DNA of 64,000 bases from Shewanella baltica (GCF_900456975.1 NZ_UGYM01000002.1:2790001-2854000), one strand, 5' to 3'. Positions 1-8,924 are shown, counted from the first letter of the stretch. Program-made: numbers and translations. The notes: generated by a model from the sequence alone, not told the origin.

Positions 1-91
1 GCAGCGTATAAACGCGAGCTAACTCGCATTTATGCTGTAACAAAATTACTAGAATGTTCTTCCATGAACTTAACAAATAAGGAATCGGGAA

Positions 92-982
92 ATGCAAGAT
101 AGATTCATTCGTAGCATAACCCAACTGCCAACGCCGTTAGCCGATGCTCTCATTCCGATGTTGCACCAGAATTTTGCTGGACACTTAGATGCGCAGCAAC
201 TTGCCACACTCACAAGTGCAAGCAAGATGACCGAAGCAGAAGTGTTACTGGCACTCCTGCCGATAGCCGCTGCACTGGCGAAACCGCCTATCAGTGAGTT
301 TTATGTCGGTGCGATTGCCAAAGGCAAAAGTGGCGATATCTACATGGGTGCCAACTTAGAATTACCCGGTGAAGCGCTGTTTCATTCTGTGCATGCAGAA
401 CAAAGCGCTATCAGCCATGCATGGCTCAGCGGTGAAAGCCAAATTGTTGATATCATAGTCAATGCCAGCCCTTGCGGCCATTGCCGTCAATTTATGAACG
501 AGCTGGTTGAAGGAAGTAAGATCAGCATTCATCTACCCGCACAGGAAAGCCATCCACTGGCTTATTATTTACCCTATGCCTTTGGCCCAAAAGACTTAAA
601 TGTTACTTCGCCTTTAATGGCGAAGCAACAAACTGAATTTGCTTTAGATAGTGCCGATCCTATGATCATCGAAGGTTTAGATCATGCCGGTTTAAGCTAC
701 GCGCCTTACACTCAGAGTTTTGCTGCCGTGGTTTTAGAAACACGCGATGGCGCAACCTATTGTGGTCGCTATGCAGAGAACGCGGCATTCAATCCTTCTA
801 TGCTGCCGATGCAGATGGCTTTGTCGAATCTCGTTCGCCATAATCGCGAGTTTAGCGATATCAGCCGTGCGGTGTTGATTGAATCATCTCAAGGAAAAAT
901 CAGTTTAGTCGGCGCGACTATGGATGCACTCCATACCGTTGCCGCCATCGAACTTGAGCACATAGTCATCGATCCCGTGTAA
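92..982 (+). CDS. cdd: Cytidine deaminase
   Basis: Zinc hydrolase that converts cytidine and deoxycytidine to uridine and deoxyuridine in pyrimidine salvage; cytosolic. At 296 aa it has the length of the E. coli-type two-domain dimeric enzyme, not the short tetrameric form. The catalytic motif HAE lies at residues 101-103 (zinc-binding His101, proton-shuttling Glu103) and PCGHC at 127-131 supplies the other zinc ligands, Cys128 and Cys131. The C-terminal half is the degenerate second deaminase domain of this family. A purine-rich AAGGA about 9 nt before the ATG supports the start. It stands alone and is followed by a long perfect hairpin. Identification is secure. Confidence 0.97.
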
Positions 983-1017
983 CGCCTGCTTCAAGATGCC
1001 AAGGGTGCTTCAAAATG

Positions 1018-1055
1018 CCAACGGCGAAATACGTTAATGCGTATTTCGCCGTTGG
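1018..1055 (+). terminator. Hairpin downstream of cdd
   Basis: A perfect 16-bp inverted repeat (arms 1018-1033 and 1040-1055, 6-nt loop) begins 35 nt after the cdd stop codon. The arms are mixed AT/GC and are followed by ATTATTC, not a pure T run, so it would be a stable 3' stem-loop and possibly a weak intrinsic terminator. Confidence 0.7.
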
Positions 1056-1150
1056 ATTATTCGATTAATACTTCAACATCAAGTGATCACCCGCTAATGC
1101 TGACGGCTAAAACGTCGAAGTAGCAGTCCTAAGCTTTAATGTCCAATCCT

Positions 1151-1241
1151 CAAACGTGACGCCTAGTGTTCAAACCTAACTGCCAGTACTCAAACGTACC
1201 CTTCTAGAACTTAAACGTAACTCTGAGTATTCAAATGTGAA
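1151..1241. repeat. Degenerate 20-bp tandem array, about 5 copies
   Basis: The 983-1304 gap holds no gene. After the cdd hairpin it carries copies of a decamer close to CAAACGTAAC starting at 1151, 1171, 1191, 1212 and 1232, so the period is 20-21 bp. The intervening decamers also resemble each other (about TNCCAGTATT). A further partial match lies at 1110-1119, two periods earlier. No coding frame explains it. Confidence 0.7.
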
Positions 1242-1304
1242 AGCGAACTCGGCATAAATGGTTAACATGAACACGATTCTGCAAGGCTACTCACTATCCA
1301 GAGT

Positions 1305-1517
1305 TCAATTTACGCCGCTTCTTTTGGCCTGAGACTCAGCTTTACGCTGCGCCATTCTGCTAAAACAAGCTTGCCGCTCCACATCTGACATAGCGCGCCA
1401 CGCTAAAATCTCATCAAGATGCCTAAAGCAACCTAAGCAAATATCTTGCTGATCTAAACAACAATTGCGGATACAAGGATTGGCATTAGGATCATTCTGA
1501 CCAGACGGCATATTCAT
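1305..1517 (-). CDS. DUF1289 family small cysteine protein
   Basis: Small 70-aa protein with the four-cysteine pattern typical of DUF1289 (NPCIRNCCLDQQDICLGC), suggesting a metal-binding knuckle. The family has no settled function. The ATG at 1517 is preferred: the reading frame continues upstream only to a GTG at 1553, deep inside the preceding gene. With this start it overlaps the 3' end of the VOC gene by 26 nt, implying translational coupling. The basic, Arg/Lys-rich C-terminus is typical of the family. The family call is good; the function is unknown. Confidence 0.85.
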   Translation of the reverse strand: MNMPSGQNDPNANPCIRNCCLDQQDICLGCFRHLDEILAWRAMSDVERQACFSRMAQRKAESQAKRSGVN

Positions 1518-1842
1518 TGCCACAGGGTTCAGTGAAGTGGAATCGGCGACCACCGGGGAAACTAAATATATCTGCCGTAATAGCGCCGCCAGCGGCCACG
1601 ACAGCCGTCAGAGTCAATTCTAAGTTCTGGCTGTAGATCACAATCAGCGGGCAGCCTTTTGCGAGGGTAAAATCCACCTCGGCTTGATAGAAGCCACCTG
1701 TGATCCCGACATCCATAAAGCAGCTGTATTCAGGACCATAATCGACATAGGTCCAGCCAAACACCTGGCTAAAAAAGGCCTTAGAACTCGCAATATCGCG
1801 GCTCGGGATTTCCAAATAATTGATGCTGTGTTGAAGGTTCAT
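1492..1842 (-). CDS. VOC (glyoxalase/bleomycin resistance-fold) protein
   Basis: 116-aa single-domain protein of the vicinal-oxygen-chelate superfamily. The N-terminal YLEIPSRDIASSKAFFSQVFGW is the usual beta-alpha start of a VOC half-module, and the C-terminal EPCGNEYAVW is the second metal-side strand. Members bind a divalent metal and act on small molecules such as glyoxals or antibiotics; the substrate cannot be told from sequence. An AAGGAAG ribosome site sits just before the ATG. It overlaps the downstream DUF1289 gene, so the two are co-transcribed. It is distinct in sequence from the second VOC gene at 3146. Confidence 0.88.
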   Translation of the reverse strand: MNLQHSINYLEIPSRDIASSKAFFSQVFGWTYVDYGPEYSCFMDVGITGGFYQAEVDFTLAKGCPLIVIYSQNLELTLTAVVAAGGAITADIFSFPGGRRFHFTEPCGNEYAVWSE

Positions 1843-1900
1843 AGACTTCCTTGCTATTTAATGAGGGACAAAATGATGGGCACAAAATGCATGAATAAAA

Positions 1901-1922
1901 AATGGGAGCCAAAGCTCCCATT
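1901..1922 (-). terminator. Intrinsic terminator of the DUF445 gene
   Basis: Perfect 9-bp stem (arms 1901-1909 and 1914-1922, loop CAAA) followed on the minus strand by a run of T residues. It lies 22 nt beyond the DUF445 stop codon and separates that gene from the VOC/DUF1289 pair. Confidence 0.85.
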
Positions 1923-1944
1923 CCATTCGCGGCTTTAACTCAGG

Positions 1945-2649
1945 TTAACCTTGGATTAAGGCTGCGACAAGTCCAATCAGACCACCAAACACCCCGCCCC
2001 AGATCACTAACCAACCTAAATGCGTTTGGATCATGTCCTGAACGATTTGTTTCACCATTTGCGGTGTCAGCTCGTTTAACCTTTGTTCCACTATATTGGC
2101 AATTTTAGTTTGCAGATCGGCCATCACATTTGGCTGTTCGATTTCTTGTTTCAACAGCTCGTGGAATGCATCACTTTGCGCCATTTCAACTAAAGAGGCT
2201 TTCATCTTCACAATAAACGGCTCTTTTAGCGGTAATAACGCATCCGTACCGCCGAACATAGACAACATGCCGCCAAAGGAAGATTGCGCGACTGTGCTAA
2301 TTAAGGCATCGAAAGAAGGCGCTAAATCGACCTTCTCAATCACGGGGGCCAAGTCTATTTTACTCAGCCCTTCTTTTTCAGATAGGAATCGGTCGATATT
2401 TTCTGTGGTAAAAAACTGCTTCATCATCAGATGAGCAATGCCCGCCTTAAACTCTTCGAAACGAGAAGGCACGACTCCCGAGCCATAGAGTCCGGGGACT
2501 TTCTCAAACAACATATAAACCGCAACCCAGTTGGTAATCGCACCCGATAAGGCAAACAATCCGACATTCAGGACAATTGCCGAATGCATCAGGTAACCCA
2601 CAACCACTAAAGCAGCCGCCAATAAATTTGTTACTAAACTCTTATTCAA
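1945..2649 (-). CDS. DUF445 family membrane protein
   Basis: 234-aa protein with hydrophobic segments near the N-terminus (LLAAALVVVGYLMHSAIVL and the following GLFALSGAITNWVAVYMLF) and one at the C-terminus (WLVIWGGVFGGLIGLVAALI). Between them is an amphipathic, helix-rich region. This is the DUF445 (YheB-like) architecture; no biochemical role is known. The start is a judgement: a TTG at 2649 follows an excellent AGGGGA site with 8-nt spacing, whereas the longer TTG start at 2685 has no ribosome site. Single gene with its own terminator. Confidence 0.85.
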   Translation of the reverse strand: MNKSLVTNLLAAALVVVGYLMHSAIVLNVGLFALSGAITNWVAVYMLFEKVPGLYGSGVVPSRFEEFKAGIAHLMMKQFFTTENIDRFLSEKEGLSKIDLAPVIEKVDLAPSFDALISTVAQSSFGGMLSMFGGTDALLPLKEPFIVKMKASLVEMAQSDAFHELLKQEIEQPNVMADLQTKIANIVEQRLNELTPQMVKQIVQDMIQTHLGWLVIWGGVFGGLIGLVAALIQG

Positions 2650-3145
2650 TCTCGTATCCCCTAAGGTGGCATCGATAAGATGCAAAACTGGCCTATATTA
2701 ACAAGTTAACGGGAGTCAGGTCTAACACTCAAACCACAGTAAACGAACCCATTTCCAAATCTGTTTTCAGTGCTAAGTCTTGGCGCGACAAGCTGCATCC
2801 AGCTCATCGCCAAAGCCGCAACGTCACAGAGCCGCTAACGGCCGATAGTCCTATGCAAAATAAGTGAATCCCCTTGTAGAACATTAAGTTAATTTAATGC
2901 TCACCAAGCTCAAAAATGCAGAAATTTTAATTTACTGCCTGTGAATTATCAACTGGCCTCAACTACACTCAATTTGGGTTAGAAACCCGAAATAGGGTTT
3001 CTAACATACAAACTCAGAATTCAGGGCTTAAACACAAGTCTTGAATAAAGGCCTTCAACACAAGCCTTAAATACGGGCCTTAAACACAGCCACTGAACAT
3101 CGGCTCAAATACAAAAGTTAACCACAATAAATTAGGGATGCGCTT
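2650..3145. other. Intergenic region with hairpin and 13-bp array
   Basis: No gene is seen in this gap between divergent genes (DUF445 minus, VOC plus). A perfect 11-bp hairpin occurs at 2978-3005 (loop GAAATA), without a T run. From 3013 to about 3117 comes an array of roughly eight degenerate copies of a 13-bp unit, described separately. Confidence 0.6.
3013..3117. repeat. Degenerate 13-bp tandem array, 7-8 copies
   Basis: Units resembling CTTAAACACAAGC begin at 3027, 3040, 3053, 3066, 3079, 3093 and 3104, with a weaker copy at 3013. The spacing is exactly 13 bp for four consecutive steps, then 14 and 11. The array ends about 30 nt before the start codon of the following VOC gene, so it would lie in that gene's promoter or leader. 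Confidence 0.75.
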
Positions 3146-3526
3146 ATGGAATCGGCTTTTAACACTGCAGGGGCGTTAAGTTGGCATGAACTCACAACCA
3201 ATAATACCGAAGAGGCCATGCGCTTCTATGCTGAAATTTTTGGCTGGCATTTTAAAACCGTTAAATTGCCCCACGGTCACTATCACATTATTGAAAACCA
3301 AGGCATCAGCATTGGCGGAATTACCGACAGTTTAATCCCCACCCTTCCCTCACATTGGACAGGCTATATTACCGTTAACGATGTGGATCAAGTGGCTATC
3401 AGTGCCAAAAAACTCGGCGGTGACATTCTGTTTGGCCCTGAAGACATTCCAGAGGTGGGCCGTTTTTGTTGGATAAAAGACCCACAGGGCGCCATTATTG
3501 CGGCCATTAGCTATTTAAAACGCTGA
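3146..3526 (+). CDS. VOC (glyoxalase-like) family protein
   Basis: 126-aa protein with two paired VOC motifs: WHELTTNNTEEAMRFYAEIFGW (residues about 14-35) and the second beta-alpha unit from YITVNDVDQVAISAKKLGG to GRFCWIKDPQGAIIAAISY. Members of this subgroup resemble the small CFP30/YP_-type glyoxalase-like proteins; the substrate is unknown. An AGGGA site precedes the ATG. Monocistronic, with a repeat-rich region upstream. Unrelated in detail to the 116-aa VOC gene 1.3 kb away. Confidence 0.88.
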   Translation: MESAFNTAGALSWHELTTNNTEEAMRFYAEIFGWHFKTVKLPHGHYHIIENQGISIGGITDSLIPTLPSHWTGYITVNDVDQVAISAKKLGGDILFGPEDIPEVGRFCWIKDPQGAIIAAISYLKR

Positions 3527-3780
3527 TGTAAAAACTGACCTGAACATGATGATGAATTTCGACTCAAGGGATACGCCACAGGTTGATACAGATGTAGCTA
3601 TCAATGTAGGAGATTGGTTGTCATTCAGCAACGACTGGGTTCAGAATAGGTTGTCGTCGGGTAATGCCAAGATTTCATTGATAAAATATAAATAATCTCT
3701 GGAAACATTAGCGTTAATCGCTAGAATGTTCGCACTTATGGCAGTTTTTCCCTGTCTTATGCATTGGAGCCTTGATATTA

Positions 3781-6700
3781 ATGCTGATCCAGCTATCGCA
3801 ATTCAAACACACTTTTTTTGCTCTCCCAAGGTACCTGCGTGTGCTTGTTTACCTCACCGCCGTCTACCTTAGCTATGTCTGCACATTAGGCTTAATCCTG
3901 CCCTATGCAATAACCACGCTGGCACCCGAAAAACTCTCTGCTTTACTCGGCCGTCCCGTCACCCTCGGGGATATCCGCATCAATCCCTTTAATTTCAAAG
4001 TCGAAATCGACCAACTGGCCATTAAAGAAAAAGACGAAAAACCGTTTGCAGGCTTAGCGCAAGTCCAATTCGAAGTGAACTTTTGGCAATCTGTTTTTAA
4101 TCGCGCCGCCGTTATCGAAAACATACACATACAAGCGCCCTACGCACACATCATCCGCGTGGAGAAAAAAGGCAAAGCTGGATTCAACTTCGACGATATT
4201 CTGCAGACCTTGAACGAGCATTCATCCGCGAGCACAGAAACAACACCCGCAGAAGCCAGCGCCCCCGTTCGTGTCCTGCTCAGCCAATTTGTATTAGATG
4301 CAGGGCAATTTAACTTCGATGACAAAATTACCCATGCTCAAGTTAATTATCCTAATATCAATTTAAAACTCAGTCAGCTCGATACTGAATATTTGATGTC
4401 GGCATTGTCGGCCTCAGTAGCACCAGCCACAAAAGCAAATAAGACTGGAGCCAACCCGACACCAAACGCCCAAGCAGCCTCCGACACTGGCTCTGGCTCC
4501 CAAGTTATGCCAATCCAGCACAATCACTATGCGATACAACTCAGTGATGATCATGCTGGTGAAATCAGTTTGCAGGGGCAATTCCAACTGTTCCCACTAA
4601 AAGTTGCGGGTGACGTCCACATCGCCAAACTGAAACTGACACCCCTGTGGCGATTTATCGACGATCAATTTAAGCCAGCACTTACCGATGGCGAGATCAG
4701 TGCCAAGACTCAGTATCAAGTGGATCTTGCCGAGAATGGCGAGCTACAAATCACCAGTAACAATGGCCAGTTTATTGTTGAAAAACTGAATTTTAACGAC
4801 CAAGAACGCTCAGTGGTTAAGCTGCCAATCTTTGCCCTCGACGGTATTTCGATGGATCTAAAGCAACAGCAAGTGCATATCAATAAGCTTCACAGTGATG
4901 GCCTCACTGTAAACGCCATTTTGAATCAAGATGGACTCGATCTCGCCAGCTTGTTCATGCCTAAATCCGCCAGTGCGTCTACAAGTGCAGCGCCGCTAGT
5001 TGCTAATTCCATAGATGCTAAGCCGATAGATGCTAAGTCGATAGAAACTAAACCGGCAGATGCTAAGCCACTAGAGGCCAAAAATGTTGAGAGCGTACAA
5101 GTCGCGCAAGTGGAAGAAAAGCCTCAAATAGCTGAGACGGCAACTAATGCAAGCGAGACCGCAGACAAACCAACAAAAAGCGAATTAGCCACAGCCAGCG
5201 AGAACAATAAAACGGAGCAAAATACTGAGGCCGCCGCAAACATCACAGCTGATGCCACTCATGAAGCCACTGCAGAAGTCGCTTCTGAGGCAACTCCTCT
5301 ACAGCCAATCAAGCAAGCGCCAGTAACGGCGTCAACAGACACTTGGTTCGTGCAACTCGATGCGCTCAATATTGAAAACTACGATCTTAATCTGTCGGAG
5401 CAAAAGTTAACTGAGACACCGCAGCAATGGCGTGTGTATCCGCTTAACTTTTCAACAAAAACTATCACCAGCACCTTGGCCGAGCCGATTGATTATGCGC
5501 TGCAACTCAGCATTAATGACAAAGGTACTTTAAGCTCTCAAGGCCAGGTCGATGTGACAGGCGAAGCGATAGATGCCGATATTCAACTCGATAAGCTCGC
5601 GTTAATCCAGTTCCAACCGTATCTCGCGCCCTACGTGAATATCCAGCTCAAGAGTGGTTTATTAAGCTCTGCAGGCAAGCTCACGGCTGATGCCAAGGGC
5701 AAAGCCATTTACGGCGGCAGTGTTGAGCTCGATGATTTAGCCATTCATGACAAATTGCGTAATGCCCCGCTGGTCAAATGGCAAAAGATGAATATCAATC
5801 AGCTCGATTTTGACCAACAAAAAAATCAAATCAAAATCGATCACTTAGCCTTTAGCCAACCCTACGCCAAAGTGGTGATCGCTAAAGATAGAAGCACCAA
5901 TATCAGCGACCTTATCGTCGAAGCGCCTATTGCAGCTTCAGTAACGAATAGTGCGACAACGAACAGCACGCCCCCTGCTAAGCAAACCGCAACCGAGCCA
6001 CAAATGGCGAGCAAGTCAGCAACGCCTGAGCTGAGCCTAGATATTCAAAAAATTAGCTTCAGCCAAGGCTCGGCTTACTTTGCCGATAACTCACTGACTC
6101 CGAATTTTGCTTCGGGAATTGAGCTGCTTGAAGGCAATATCACTCACCTGTCGTCAACGCCAGGCACTAAAGCCTCGGTCGATATCAAAGGTAAGATAGA
6201 CAAGTACGCGCCTGTAACCCTAAAAGGCGATATTAACCCTTTGTTAGACATGCCATATTTAGATCTCGATTTGGTCTTCAAAAGTGTTGAGCTAACCTCA
6301 GTCAATCCTTACTCAGGCACCTATGCGGGTTACTACATAGATAAGGGACAGTTATCACTGTCGCTGAACTACAAACTCGATCAGAACAAGCTCAAGGGCA
6401 ATAACCATCTAGTCATAGATCAACTGAAACTCGGTAAACCCAGTAACAGTGACCTTGCCACTAGCTTACCTATCACGCTCGCCATTGCGCTGCTACAGGA
6501 CCGTAACGGCGTGATTGATTTAGGTATGGAGGTCTCAGGCGATTTAGACTCACCCAGCTTTAGTGTCGGCAGCATCATAATGACGGCGATTACCAATGTG
6601 ATCACTAAAGCCGTCACTGCACCCTTCACTTTCCTAGCGGGGCTGATAGGTTCAGACGAAACCTTAGACAAAATCAGCTTTGCCGCTGGTCAATTCAGCC

Positions 6701-7251
6701 TAAGTGAAGATGAGCAGAAAAGTTTAGACAAACTCGCCAGCGCCTTACTCGACAGACCTATGCTTAAGCTCAGCGTTGAAGGGGAAGTCGATGCCATCAA
6801 TGACAGCCAAGCCATTGCTGAGCGCATCATGAAGCGTAAATTGGCTAAGTTAGCCAATATCGAGTTCAGTGCGTTACCTAATGATTTAAGTCCAAGCCAA
6901 TTCCCGACCCAAGGGCCGCTCGCCGATGCGCTAGTGAAGCTCTATGAGCAGGAAGTTAAAGCCGATCCGGTCCAAATAAAAGACACAGTAATCGCAGAGG
7001 CCAAAGACGCGCAGCTTTCCGATGACGAAATTACTACCCGCTGGCATATCGCTTTATATAATCTGTCGGTAAAAGCACAGAATGTTAATGATGGTATGTT
7101 GGGTAATTTGGCCCAAGAAAGAGCTAAAGCCGTTAAAGCTTACCTTGTGGACGTGAAAGAGATTGCCCCAGAGCGGATCTTCTTGCTCGAAAGCCGAGTG
7201 AGTTTGACCCAGAATGTGGCCCAAGTGAGCCTTACCATAGATGTGCAATAG
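3781..7251 (+). CDS. DUF748 domain envelope protein with AsmA-like architecture
   Basis: Very large protein (about 1156 aa) with one N-terminal membrane anchor (about residues 17-45) followed by long beta-rich, AsmA/TamB-like repeats typical of DUF748. An OmpA-like tail follows near the C-terminus (about 990-1156; SLSEDEQKSLDKLASALLDRPMLKL and later a RAKAVKAYLV segment). It is expected to be anchored in the inner membrane with a periplasmic body, in a superfamily linked to envelope lipid transport. Residues about 400-520 are a low-complexity Ala/Thr/Glu/Lys insert containing a 5-residue repeat. The ATG at 3781 is favoured over a TTG at 3772 because GGAG lies only 2 nt before the TTG. Function is inferred from family only. 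Confidence 0.88.
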   Translation: MLIQLSQFKHTFFALPRYLRVLVYLTAVYLSYVCTLGLILPYAITTLAPEKLSALLGRPVTLGDIRINPFNFKVEIDQLAIKEKDEKPFAGLAQVQFEVNFWQSVFNRAAVIENIHIQAPYAHIIRVEKKGKAGFNFDDILQTLNEHSSASTETTPAEASAPVRVLLSQFVLDAGQFNFDDKITHAQVNYPNINLKLSQLDTEYLMSALSASVAPATKANKTGANPTPNAQAASDTGSGSQVMPIQHNHYAIQLSDDHAGEISLQGQFQLFPLKVAGDVHIAKLKLTPLWRFIDDQFKPALTDGEISAKTQYQVDLAENGELQITSNNGQFIVEKLNFNDQERSVVKLPIFALDGISMDLKQQQVHINKLHSDGLTVNAILNQDGLDLASLFMPKSASASTSAAPLVANSIDAKPIDAKSIETKPADAKPLEAKNVESVQVAQVEEKPQIAETATNASETADKPTKSELATASENNKTEQNTEAAANITADATHEATAEVASEATPLQPIKQAPVTASTDTWFVQLDALNIENYDLNLSEQKLTETPQQWRVYPLNFSTKTITSTLAEPIDYALQLSINDKGTLSSQGQVDVTGEAIDADIQLDKLALIQFQPYLAPYVNIQLKSGLLSSAGKLTADAKGKAIYGGSVELDDLAIHDKLRNAPLVKWQKMNINQLDFDQQKNQIKIDHLAFSQPYAKVVIAKDRSTNISDLIVEAPIAASVTNSATTNSTPPAKQTATEPQMASKSATPELSLDIQKISFSQGSAYFADNSLTPNFASGIELLEGNITHLSSTPGTKASVDIKGKIDKYAPVTLKGDINPLLDMPYLDLDLVFKSVELTSVNPYSGTYAGYYIDKGQLSLSLNYKLDQNKLKGNNHLVIDQLKLGKPSNSDLATSLPITLAIALLQDRNGVIDLGMEVSGDLDSPSFSVGSIIMTAITNVITKAVTAPFTFLAGLIGSDETLDKISFAAGQFSLSEDEQKSLDKLASALLDRPMLKLSVEGEVDAINDSQAIAERIMKRKLAKLANIEFSALPNDLSPSQFPTQGPLADALVKLYEQEVKADPVQIKDTVIAEAKDAQLSDDEITTRWHIALYNLSVKAQNVNDGMLGNLAQERAKAVKAYLVDVKEIAPERIFLLESRVSLTQNVAQVSLTIDVQ
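5008..5082 (+). repeat. 15-bp coding tandem repeat (5 copies) in DUF748 gene
   Basis: Five consecutive 15-bp units (5008-5022, 5023-5037, 5038-5052, 5053-5067, 5068-5082) encode pentapeptides SIDAK, PIDAK, SIETK, PADAK, PLEAK. The period keeps frame. It lies in the low-complexity linker of the protein, where length change would be tolerated. Confidence 0.9.
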
Positions 7252-7298
7252 AGGCGCAATAACTCAAGCAATGGGTTAATGTTGCTGTGTTTACGATA

Positions 7299-7340
7299 AA
7301 AGAAGCCCGCTAAAGCTCAGCTTTAGCGGGCTTCTTTCTT
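7299..7340 (+). terminator. Strong intrinsic terminator after DUF748 gene
   Basis: Long GC-rich stem (arms about 7300-7317 and 7319-7336, so an effective 4-5 nt loop around 7316-7320) followed by TTTCTT. It lies about 50 nt after the DUF748 stop. The remaining gap to 7611 shows no gene; a small CGTCGC/GCGACG hairpin is at 7539-7556. Confidence 0.9.
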
Positions 7341-7611
7341 ATGGTGAAGAGCATGCCTCAATGTATAGCTAAGCGCATATCTAATTGTTACCGTTAAGCG
7401 AAAACGCTGTCCTTGTCACCAAAGAATCTTCTACCTGTTAATCCACACTAAAATGTTGGCCGCGCTTTGTGCCATAGGTTACACTCTGCGGCCTTTATGC
7501 AACTGGGATCGCACGCACGAATCGCTAAATCTCAGTTTCGTCGCGCATTTGCGACGGCGCCATTGACACACGAATCACTTTTCAACACACATTATCATTG
7601 AGGTCACTGAC

Positions 7612-7968
7612 ATGTTTATCATTCGCTGGATTTTAGGCAGGATCATTCTGTTTTTAAACTTCGTATTTAGCCCTAAAAAGCGCCAACGTCCACTGGCAGA
7701 GCAACAACAGATTGATACTCAAACTCAAGCATTGGCCCTGTATCAATATCCAGCTTGCCCATTTTGCGTAAAAGTCCGCCGTGCAATGCGCCGTCAGGGA
7801 CTCAACATAGTGACCCACGACGCTAAAAAAGCGCCACACAAAGATGAGCTCGTCGCCCAAGGTGGCAAACAGCAAGTGCCTTGTCTGCGCATTGAAGAAA
7901 ACGGCCAAGTACAGTGGTTGTATGAATCTAAAGAAATCATTAACTACTTAGACCAACGCTTCGCCTAA
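7612..7968 (+). CDS. Glutaredoxin/GST-N-terminal-fold protein with membrane anchor
   Basis: 118-aa protein. Residues 1-20 form a hydrophobic N-terminal anchor, followed by basic residues (KKRQR), so the domain should face the cytosol. The rest is one thioredoxin-fold GST-N/glutaredoxin domain with the redox motif CPFC at 49-52, the cis-Pro region QQVPCLRI and a terminal ESKEIINYL helix. The GST C-terminal helical domain is absent. The CPFC pair suggests a thiol-disulfide or glutathione-dependent reductase; the partner is unknown. GAGGT precedes the ATG. Monocistronic. Confidence 0.88.
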   Translation: MFIIRWILGRIILFLNFVFSPKKRQRPLAEQQQIDTQTQALALYQYPACPFCVKVRRAMRRQGLNIVTHDAKKAPHKDELVAQGGKQQVPCLRIEENGQVQWLYESKEIINYLDQRFA

Positions 7969-8023
7969 ATCGCGGTGCAACTGTCTGTGTAAATATCCAA
8001 ATAAGTGCGCCCAGTGCCTTTTT

Positions 8024-8095
8024 AATGAACTGTTTAATCGACTTTTCAATGGACTTCCCAATGAACTTTACAATGGGTTTTCCGTTGAAATACCA
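8024..8095. repeat. Degenerate 12-bp tandem array, 5-6 copies
   Basis: Units AATGAACTGTTT, AATCGACTTTTC, AATGGACTTCCC, AATGAACTTTAC and AATGGGTTTTCC start at 8024, 8036, 8048, 8060 and 8072, exactly 12 bp apart. A decayed sixth unit starts at 8084. The array lies between convergent genes (7968 and 8151). Confidence 0.85.
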
Positions 8096-8150
8096 AGGTT
8101 TCGGGTGCAGTTCTTTTATGGCGTTGTTTTATCGCATTCTTTTATCACAT

Positions 8151-8924
8151 CTACTTACGCCACAAATATTCACGGTCAGAATAATCAAATAACCACTGGG
8201 GTTGATATACAACCAATAGCGTTACCGCCATACCATTAAGCAATGCCTCGGGGAACGCCAGCAAAGGGATTAGCATCAAGTAGTCATCCACTAGCACATT
8301 CCAATCGTAATCCGCTGCAGACCATAACCACATCGCCCAACTCATTTGATGAAACACAGTTGAAAGGCCCGCATTGATAAAACCGCCGACGAAGATAAAC
8401 ACAAAAATGTGTTTAGGAAATAAATGGTAACTGCGACTGTATAAAACAAAACACAGGAACAGCGGCACAGCCATGGCGAATAGACTAAAAGCCCCAAAAT
8501 CAGCGGGCTGTTTTAGTACAAAAAGACTAAAAAAAGCGCTTGGCAACAGTAATGCCACGGTCGCAAGACGCCAACCGAACATCAGCATACAGGTCACTAT
8601 TCCCAGAAAATGCAGATGCAACCCAGTTTGAATACTGGCATTTAACGACCACAGCGCATTAACGCCCACCAGCGTCAGTAACAAGCGTAACTGCAGATTT
8701 TTATCCCGCCGGATCTGCGCTAACTCTTCTTTTGGCCATATCGCATATATCCATAACGCCAAGAGCATAAGGCATATGCCTTGAGTCAGGCTCATATCCC
8801 ACTCGATTTGCGCCCATTTATTCGACCAAAACGCCAACATTAATCGCCCATCCTTAATCCATTGCGCCAATAGAGTCACACTCAGTCCATCAAGATGCCA
8901 TAAATCCATGAACTTTAGGGTCAT
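8151..8924 (-). CDS. CbiM-like energy-coupling-factor type membrane protein
   Basis: 257-aa polytopic protein with six or seven predicted transmembrane helices, e.g. GICLMLLALWIYAIW, LLLTLVGVNALWSL, HFLGIVTCMLMFGW, LATVALLLPSAFFSLFV, FALFLCFVLYS-like and FVFIFVGGFINAG segments. The hydrophobic pattern, His-containing HLHFLGI and overall length fit the CbiM/COG3235-type S-component family of ECF transporters, proposed to import transition metals. No CbiN/Q/O partners are adjacent, so transport activity is uncertain. Starts at ATG 8924, with an alternative ATG at 8909. Divergent from the lipoprotein gene with a 48-nt shared promoter region. Confidence 0.75.
   Translation of the reverse strand: MTLKFMDLWHLDGLSVTLLAQWIKDGRLMLAFWSNKWAQIEWDMSLTQGICLMLLALWIYAIWPKEELAQIRRDKNLQLRLLLTLVGVNALWSLNASIQTGLHLHFLGIVTCMLMFGWRLATVALLLPSAFFSLFVLKQPADFGAFSLFAMAVPLFLCFVLYSRSYHLFPKHIFVFIFVGGFINAGLSTVFHQMSWAMWLWSAADYDWNVLVDDYLMLIPLLAFPEALLNGMAVTLLVVYQPQWLFDYSDREYLWRK

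Noticed and set aside
1..102. Open frame 1-102 before cdd (AAYKRELTRIY..), possibly the end of an upstream gene.
   Set aside because: Only 33 codons with no recognisable family; a partial hairpin (CGCGAG/CTCGC near 12-28) explains the region as well.
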